Assembly: GCA_002363955.1 (NCBI GenBank)
Contig: DEXE01000002.1
Coordinates: 230,814-294,813 of the forward strand
Origin: Methylophaga sp. UBA3192
Lineage (GTDB): Bacteria > Pseudomonadota > Gammaproteobacteria > Nitrosococcales > Methylophagaceae
DNA length: 64,000 nucleotides
Direction of reading: 5' to 3'
Positions 59,841-64,000 of the stretch are shown piece by piece. The notes under the pieces are model-generated. The model searched no databases. It was not told where the DNA came from and saw only the letters and a list, made by a program, of their open reading frames with translations. Positions within the stretch are counted from its first letter, which is position 1; every line of letters begins with the position of its first letter. The position numbers and the translations under genes were made by a program.

Positions 59841-60439
59841 GATTTTCTCTCAATGGTGTTTTGCAGTCTTTTTATTCGGGCTTCAAGCCGATCGGTATCG
59901 GCACGGAGTATGTCTACCTGTTGCAGAAACCGATCTGTTTGTGATTTATCGGGCAGGAAGTGACTTTCTTCTCGCAGATACTCGGCGACACTGGTTTCTA
60001 ACTCAGACCGATTATCATCCAACCAGGCAACCCCCCGACGTAAACCCTGAGCAAGAGGATAGGCGAGAGCATCCCCGGTTATATTGGCGAGCTGTTGCTC
60101 CCAGTCGAAATCAAACTGTTGCTGCCAGTCCTGTAATTGTTTGGCGAATTGAACATCACCGAGGATCTGTATCTGATTGGAAAACAAGCTGTCTGGCTGT
60201 TTTAATAGCTTCAACAAGGCAAAGCTATCCGCTTTGATCATCAAGTCAGCGATATCATCTCCGGCTGAGTCCAGAACAATGTTGTCTTCGGTAAATCTGG
60301 CCATCACTGCCAGATTCAGATTGCTGATATCAATACGGATACTTCGCTTTGCAAAACGCTGAAGCTGTTGATGGCTTTCCATATCAAAGCGCAATGCATG
60401 ATTCAATGCCATTTCAATTGGCTTTAAAAACAGACTCAT
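59837..60439 (-). CDS. ubiJ: Ubiquinone biosynthesis accessory factor UbiJ
   Basis: A 200-residue protein with an SCP2 lipid-binding domain (about residues 15-110: DDIADLMIKADSFALLKLLK) and a C-terminal coiled coil ending LEARIKRLQNTIERKS. UbiJ binds ubiquinone intermediates and organises the soluble Ubi complex. The ubiE-ubiJ-ubiB order is the standard gammaproteobacterial operon. Confidence 0.92.
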   Translation of the reverse strand: MSLFLKPIEMALNHALRFDMESHQQLQRFAKRSIRIDISNLNLAVMARFTEDNIVLDSAGDDIADLMIKADSFALLKLLKQPDSLFSNQIQILGDVQFAKQLQDWQQQFDFDWEQQLANITGDALAYPLAQGLRRGVAWLDDNRSELETSVAEYLREESHFLPDKSQTDRFLQQVDILRADTDRLEARIKRLQNTIERKS

Positions 60440-60442
60440 GAG

Positions 60443-61189
60443 CTAGAATTTATACCCGCTATGTAACGCGACAATACCGGAAGACATATTAAAAAAATCG
60501 ACTCGTTCAAATCCGGCTTCTTCCATCATTTTTTTCAAACTGGGCTGATCCGGGTGCATACGAATCGATTCAGCCAGATAGCGGTAACTTTCTGCATCAT
60601 TGGTAAATAACCTGCCCAATGTGGGTAATACCTTGAACGAATAGGCATCATAGATAGGTCTTAACCAGCTGGCAGGTTGGGAAAATTCCAATACCAGTAA
60701 TTTGCCACCGGGTTTCAGTACTCGTAGCATTGAGCGAAGAGCTTTGTCTTTATCGGTGACATTCCGCAGACCAAAAGCAATGGTGATGCAATCAAAAGTA
60801 TTGTCAGGAAATGGCAAAGCTTCAGCATTGGCCTGCACGTACTCAATATTACCGGCTTTACCTAAATCAGTAAGTCGATCGCGGCCAACGTTCAGCATGG
60901 AAGCATTGATGTCTGCCAGTACTACCTTTCCGGTTGGACCCACCATGTCGGCAAAACGAGCTGTTAAATCACCGGTGCCACCGGCGATATCCAAAACATT
61001 AGCACCAGGTCGCACATTGCTATTGTGCAAGGTAAAGCGTTTCCAAATCCGATGGATTCCCATCGACATCAAATCATTCATCAAGTCATAGCGACCAGCG
61101 ACAGAATGAAAGACTTCGGCGACATGTCTGGCCTTTTCCTCGGTAGGAACCTGTTTAAAGCCGAAGTGCGTGGTGTTATTGTCTTCCAT
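60443..61189 (-). CDS. ubiE: Ubiquinone/menaquinone C-methyltransferase UbiE
   Basis: A 248-residue SAM methyltransferase: HRIWKRFTLHNSNVRPGANV, then the SAM loop VLDIAGGTGDLT and the family block DCITIAFGLRNVTDKDKALR. It methylates the quinone ring carbon. It starts the ubiEJB run and lies just downstream of the small DUF971 gene. Confidence 0.96.
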   Translation of the reverse strand: MEDNNTTHFGFKQVPTEEKARHVAEVFHSVAGRYDLMNDLMSMGIHRIWKRFTLHNSNVRPGANVLDIAGGTGDLTARFADMVGPTGKVVLADINASMLNVGRDRLTDLGKAGNIEYVQANAEALPFPDNTFDCITIAFGLRNVTDKDKALRSMLRVLKPGGKLLVLEFSQPASWLRPIYDAYSFKVLPTLGRLFTNDAESYRYLAESIRMHPDQPSLKKMMEEAGFERVDFFNMSSGIVALHSGYKF

Positions 61190-61197
61190 ATATCCTC

Positions 61198-61563
61198 TCA
61201 GGCATCACTCTGACGTTCGTAGCCTTCAGCCATCAATTTTTCCAGATAGGTCTGCCAGTATTCATCCTGATGCATGGAAAGTTCATAAAGATACTCCCAG
61301 CTGAACAATCCACTGTCATGGCCATCATCAAAATAGATTTTGATAGCATAATGTCCTACCGGTTCAATATTACTGATGCCAACATTTTCTTTTTGTACCT
61401 GTAATACTTCCTGTCCGGGACCATGACCCTGGACCTCTGCGGAAGGAGAGTGTACGCGCAGGAACTCGGCAGACAGTAAATAGTGTTGATCGCCATAGAC
61501 CAGCTCAAGTTTCCTGGACTGTTTGTGCAACTGAATTTCGCTTGGTAACGATGCCTGGCTCAT
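61198..61563 (-). CDS. DUF971-family protein (gamma-butyrobetaine hydroxylase-like N-terminal domain)
   Basis: A 121-residue protein with the DUF971 pattern: LELVYGDQHYLLSAEFLRVH, SPSAEVQGHG, then AIKIYFDDGHDSGLFSWEYL. The same fold forms the N-terminal domain of gamma-butyrobetaine hydroxylase, but here it stands alone. Its place between hslU and ubiE is common in gammaproteobacteria. The function is not known. Confidence 0.88.
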   Translation of the reverse strand: MSQASLPSEIQLHKQSRKLELVYGDQHYLLSAEFLRVHSPSAEVQGHGPGQEVLQVQKENVGISNIEPVGHYAIKIYFDDGHDSGLFSWEYLYELSMHQDEYWQTYLEKLMAEGYERQSDA

Positions 61564-61572
61564 AAAAGTCCT

Positions 61573-62898
61573 TTAAAGAATATATCGTGACAGGTCTTCA
61601 TCCTGCACCAGCTCTGACAGTTGCTGACTGACATAATTTTCATCAATAACAAATTTTTGTCCTGCTTCCTCACCAGCTTCATAGGAAATATCTTCCAGCA
61701 GTCTTTCGAGTAAGGTGTGTAAACGACGTGCTCCAATGTTTTCGGTCTTTTCATTGACTTGCCAGGCCAGCTCGGCAAGTCGTTTTATGCCATCGGCGGT
61801 AAAGCTTAAATCGACCGACTCAGTCCCTAACAACGCTGAATACTGTTCAGTAAGAGAGGCATCCGGTTCGGTTAAAATTCTGACAAAGTCATCGGTTGTC
61901 AGTGCATTAAGTTCTACACGAATAGGTAATCGACCCTGGAGTTCGGGGATAAGATCAGATGGTTTACTTAAATGAAATGCACCGGAAGCAATAAACAGAA
62001 TATGGTCGGTTTTCAGCATGCCGTATTTGGTGGAAACAGTGCTGCCTTCAACCAATGGCAATAAGTCACGTTGCACACCGGCTCGGGAAACGTCAGCGCC
62101 ACTACCTGCACCTTCACCGCGATGAGTGATTTTGTCTATTTCATCGAGAAATACAATGCCGGTTTGTTCAACCCGCTGGATGACTTCTGCTTTTAAGTCT
62201 TCCTCGTTAATCAGTTTGGCTGCTTCTTCCTCGCTTAGTAAGCGCATGGCTTTTGCTACCGTCAGTTTACGGGTGGTTTTTCGCTGGTTACCCATATTCT
62301 GGAACATATCCTGTAACTGACTGGTAAGTTCTTCCATTCCAGGTGGTGTCATAATCTCCACCCCCATCTGATGCTGTGCCAACTCCAGCTCAACTTCCCG
62401 TTCATCCAGCTTACCTTCTCGCAGCATTTTGCGAAATTTTTGACGAGTATTGGATTCTTCTTCGGTTAAAGTGCCACGAGCTGGTGTAAGTAACGAATCC
62501 AGAATACGTTCTTCTGCCGCGTCCAAGGCACGGGGTTTTGCCTCATTGATTGCATTTTCACGCAGCATTTTCATTGCGCTTTCAGCCAGATCGCGAATAA
62601 TTGATTCAACGTCGCGTCCCACATAACCCACTTCCGTGAATTTAGTGGCCTCGACTTTGATAAACGGAGCATTAACCAAAGAAGCAAGACGTCTGGCAAT
62701 TTCAGTTTTACCGACACCAGTGGGGCCAATCATCAAGATGTTCTTTGGGGTTACTTCCTGTTGCAATGTCACATCAAGTTGCTGACGACGCCAACGATTA
62801 CGTAATGCTATCGCAACGGCTTTTTTCGCTTCATGCTGACCGATAATGTGTTTGTCTAGTTCGTGAACGATTTGTTTGGGGGTAAGTGATTGATTCAT
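61573..62898 (-). CDS. hslU: ATP-dependent protease ATPase subunit HslU
   Basis: A 441-residue AAA+ unfoldase with Walker A GPTGVGKTEIARRLAS, the pore motif GYVGRDVES, an inserted I domain (about residues 110-240), Walker B VFLDEIDKI and the C-terminal DEDLSRYIL that docks into HslV. It unfolds substrates for HslV. It follows hslV by 2 bases. Length is normal. Confidence 0.96.
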   Translation of the reverse strand: MNQSLTPKQIVHELDKHIIGQHEAKKAVAIALRNRWRRQQLDVTLQQEVTPKNILMIGPTGVGKTEIARRLASLVNAPFIKVEATKFTEVGYVGRDVESIIRDLAESAMKMLRENAINEAKPRALDAAEERILDSLLTPARGTLTEEESNTRQKFRKMLREGKLDEREVELELAQHQMGVEIMTPPGMEELTSQLQDMFQNMGNQRKTTRKLTVAKAMRLLSEEEAAKLINEEDLKAEVIQRVEQTGIVFLDEIDKITHRGEGAGSGADVSRAGVQRDLLPLVEGSTVSTKYGMLKTDHILFIASGAFHLSKPSDLIPELQGRLPIRVELNALTTDDFVRILTEPDASLTEQYSALLGTESVDLSFTADGIKRLAELAWQVNEKTENIGARRLHTLLERLLEDISYEAGEEAGQKFVIDENYVSQQLSELVQDEDLSRYIL

Positions 62899-62900
62899 GA

Positions 62901-63446
62901 TTATTCGTTGTAATCCAATGTTTCAATGGTGAGGTTATGATTGGTGTAAATGCAGATATCAGCAGCGATATTCAGGCCTTTTTCAACAATCTCACGAGCC
63001 GATAAGTCAGTATTTTGTAATAAGGCTGTTGCAGCTGCCTGGGCGAATGGGCCACCAGAGCCAATAGCGATCAAGCTGTTTTCCGGTTCGATAACATCGC
63101 CATTACCAGAGATAATCAACGAAGCATCGGCATCCGCTACCGCTAGTAAGGCTTCAAGGCGGCGCATCATTCTGTCAGTACGCCAATCTTTTGCCAGCTC
63201 AAGGGCACTCCGTGTCAGGTTGCCCTGGTGTTTTTCCAGTTTGGCTTCGAAGCGTTCAAATAACGTAAACGCATCCGCAGTTCCACCAGCAAACCCGGCG
63301 ATAACTTTATCATGATAAAGACGTCTGACTTTGCGGGCGTTGCCTTTCATGATGGTATTGCCAAGACTGACCTGGCCATCACCACCAATCACTACCTGGC
63401 CGTCACGACGATATGAGAGGATCGTGGTGCCACGGTATTGCTCCAT
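62901..63446 (-). CDS. hslV: ATP-dependent protease peptidase subunit HslV
   Basis: A 181-residue proteasome-like peptidase. The catalytic Thr follows a short propeptide MEQYRG (then TTILSYRRDGQVVIGGDGQV). GNARKVRRLYHDKVIAGFAG and the C-terminal TNHNLTIETL are typical. The ATG at 63446, with GGAG upstream, is the true start; the frame extends further only because the opposite strand encodes a tRNA. Together with HslU it degrades misfolded proteins. Confidence 0.96.
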   Translation of the reverse strand: MEQYRGTTILSYRRDGQVVIGGDGQVSLGNTIMKGNARKVRRLYHDKVIAGFAGGTADAFTLFERFEAKLEKHQGNLTRSALELAKDWRTDRMMRRLEALLAVADADASLIISGNGDVIEPENSLIAIGSGGPFAQAAATALLQNTDLSAREIVEKGLNIAADICIYTNHNLTIETLDYNE

Positions 63447-63572
63447 AAAAAACTCCAGTATTAATTTAGAAAAAATAGCGGTGCAGTATACTATGCCGTT
63501 GGCTCTGATGCAGTTCGTAATCGGTTTTACTGAGCCCCGGCAGGCTTTTATCATGTAAAAGTGAGATAGTGG

Positions 63573-63601
63573 TTGACAGCGAGCTGGGATTTCCGGAAAA
63601 T
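63573..63601 (+). promoter_or_regulatory. Promoter of the tRNA-tuf operon
   Basis: TTGACA (63573-63578), a 17-base spacer and GAAAAT (63596-63601) lie 14 bases before the first tRNA. A GC-rich stretch (GCGACC) follows the -10 box, as in stringently controlled stable-RNA promoters. Confidence 0.65.
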
Positions 63602-63615
63602 GCGACCTCTTTAGT

Positions 63616-63700
63616 GGAGGGGTTCCCGAGCGGCCAAAGGGATCAGACTGTAAATCTGACGGTTCTACCTTCGGAGGTTCGAATCCTCCCCCCTCCACCA
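63616..63700 (+). tRNA. tRNA-Tyr (anticodon GTA)
   Basis: An 85-base class II tRNA with an encoded CCA end. The acceptor stem GGAGGGG pairs with CCCCTCC, the anticodon loop reads CTGTAAA, the variable arm is long, and the T loop is GGTTCGAATCC. It reads UAU and UAC codons. Confidence 0.96.
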
Positions 63701-63723
63701 TTTAATTAAGAGTTTACTATTTT

Positions 63724-63797
63724 GCGGGTGTAGTTCAATGGTAGAACTCCAGCCTTCCAAGCTGACTATGTGGGTTCGATTCCCATCACCCGCTCCA
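63724..63797 (+). tRNA. tRNA-Gly (anticodon TCC)
   Basis: A 74-base tRNA with acceptor stem GCGGGTG paired with CACCCGC, anticodon stem CAGC/GCTG around loop CTTCCAA, and encoded CCA. It reads GGA and GGG codons. Confidence 0.96.
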
Positions 63798-63817
63798 TTT
63801 TAGTTTTGGAAGAATTG

Positions 63818-63893
63818 GCCCGCATAGCTCAGTCGGTAGAGCGCATCCATGGTAAGGATGAGGTCATCAGTTCGATTCTGATTGCGGGCTCCA
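63818..63893 (+). tRNA. tRNA-Thr (anticodon GGT)
   Basis: A 76-base tRNA with acceptor stem GCCCGCA paired with TGCGGGC, anticodon loop ATGGTAA and encoded CCA. The Tyr-Gly-Thr-tuf order matches the tRNA-tufB operon of Escherichia coli. Confidence 0.96.
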
Positions 63894-63971
63894 TTTTTGA
63901 TTTTGATTGGGCAGGGAGTACCTTGCCTGTTTTTGATTTTAACAATTAAAAAGTTTGGCGGGGAGACTGGC

Positions 63972-64000
63972 ATGTCTAAGGCAAAATTTGAACGTACAAA
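63972..64000 (+). CDS. tuf: Elongation factor Tu, first codons only
   Basis: The ATG at 63972, preceded by GGGGAG, opens MSKAKFERT, the standard N-terminus of EF-Tu. The window ends after nine codons. The three upstream tRNA genes identify it as the tufB-type copy, which delivers aminoacyl-tRNA to the ribosome. Confidence 0.92.

Noticed and set aside
63447..63701. Upstream extension of the hslV frame giving a GGGFEPPKVEPSDLQSDPFG-type peptide
   Set aside because: This is the antisense translation of the tRNA-Tyr gene, a well-known source of false protein extensions. hslV starts at 63446 behind a good ribosome site.
63898..63950. Possible terminator between tRNA-Thr and tuf (GGCAGG...CCTTGCC followed by T bases)
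   Set aside because: The stem is short and mismatched, and in this operon type the tRNAs are normally co-transcribed with tuf.
1..64000. CRISPR arrays, insertion sequences, integrases, prophage genes, rRNA
   Set aside because: None were found. The only repeated sequence of note is the pair of flagellin genes, and no transposase or recombinase motif appears in any long frame.

Overview
The window is a stretch of bacterial chromosome, most likely from a gammaproteobacterial methylotroph close to Methylophaga. This is inference: the gene order is gammaproteobacterial (tRNA-Tyr/Gly/Thr upstream of tuf, yajC-secD-secF after tgt, hslVU, ubiEJB), and a PQQ-dependent alcohol-catabolism pair and formate-tetrahydrofolate ligase point to C1 metabolism. 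I see no transposon, prophage, CRISPR array or rRNA.

Layout. 1-3778 (minus strand): a type IV pilus minor-pilin operon (fimT-pilV-pilW-pilX-pilY1), with pilY1 cut by the window edge. 4054-13842: flagellar rod, hook and ring genes flgBCDEFG and flgHIJKL. 13879-23717: a glycan island between flgL and the flagellins, with a CDP-6-deoxy-4-keto-sugar pathway, a C-methyltransferase, a CmcI-family protein and a 1391-residue multi-domain glycosyltransferase. This is where flagellin glycosylation islands sit in Pseudomonas. 23879-28359: two tandem flagellins, flaG, fliD, fliS, fliT. 28499-32683: the regulators fleQ and fleSR. 32727-38352: fliEFGHIJ. 38491-43606: an unusual six-gene chemosensory cassette (STAS, CheY-like, CheA, CheW, ParA-like ATPase, globin-PAS-degenerate receptor) inserted between fliJ and fliK. 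43692-46199: fliK and a receptor without a sensor domain. 46303-63446: housekeeping genes (pyrF, tgt, yajC-secDF, a PQQ-linked pair, mpl, ubiX, fhs, ubiBJE, hslUV). 63616-64000: three tRNA genes and the start of tuf.

Regulation is readable in the DNA. Eight sites with the sigma-54 GG-N10-GC spacing lie before flgB, flgH, the first flagellin, fliD, fleS, fliE, the STAS gene and fliK. The second flagellin instead has a sigma-28-like promoter. fleQ has a sigma-70-like promoter overlapping a GTCA-N6-TGAC palindrome that resembles a FleQ box. This fits a FleQ -> RpoN -> FleSR -> FliA cascade.

The best candidate for an undescribed system is the cassette at 38357-43606. It has its own sigma-54 promoter, a terminator-like hairpin in its leader, a soluble globin-PAS protein ending in a shortened receptor tip, a CheA/CheW pair, a CheY-like protein and a STAS protein as possible outputs, and a ParA-like ATPase whose signature lysine is gone. 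No cheR, cheB or cheZ accompanies it. I infer a gas- or redox-sensing pathway produced together with the flagellum. The downstream flagellar genes (fliL-R, flhAB, flhF, fleN, fliA, mot) and the main che operon are not in the window.
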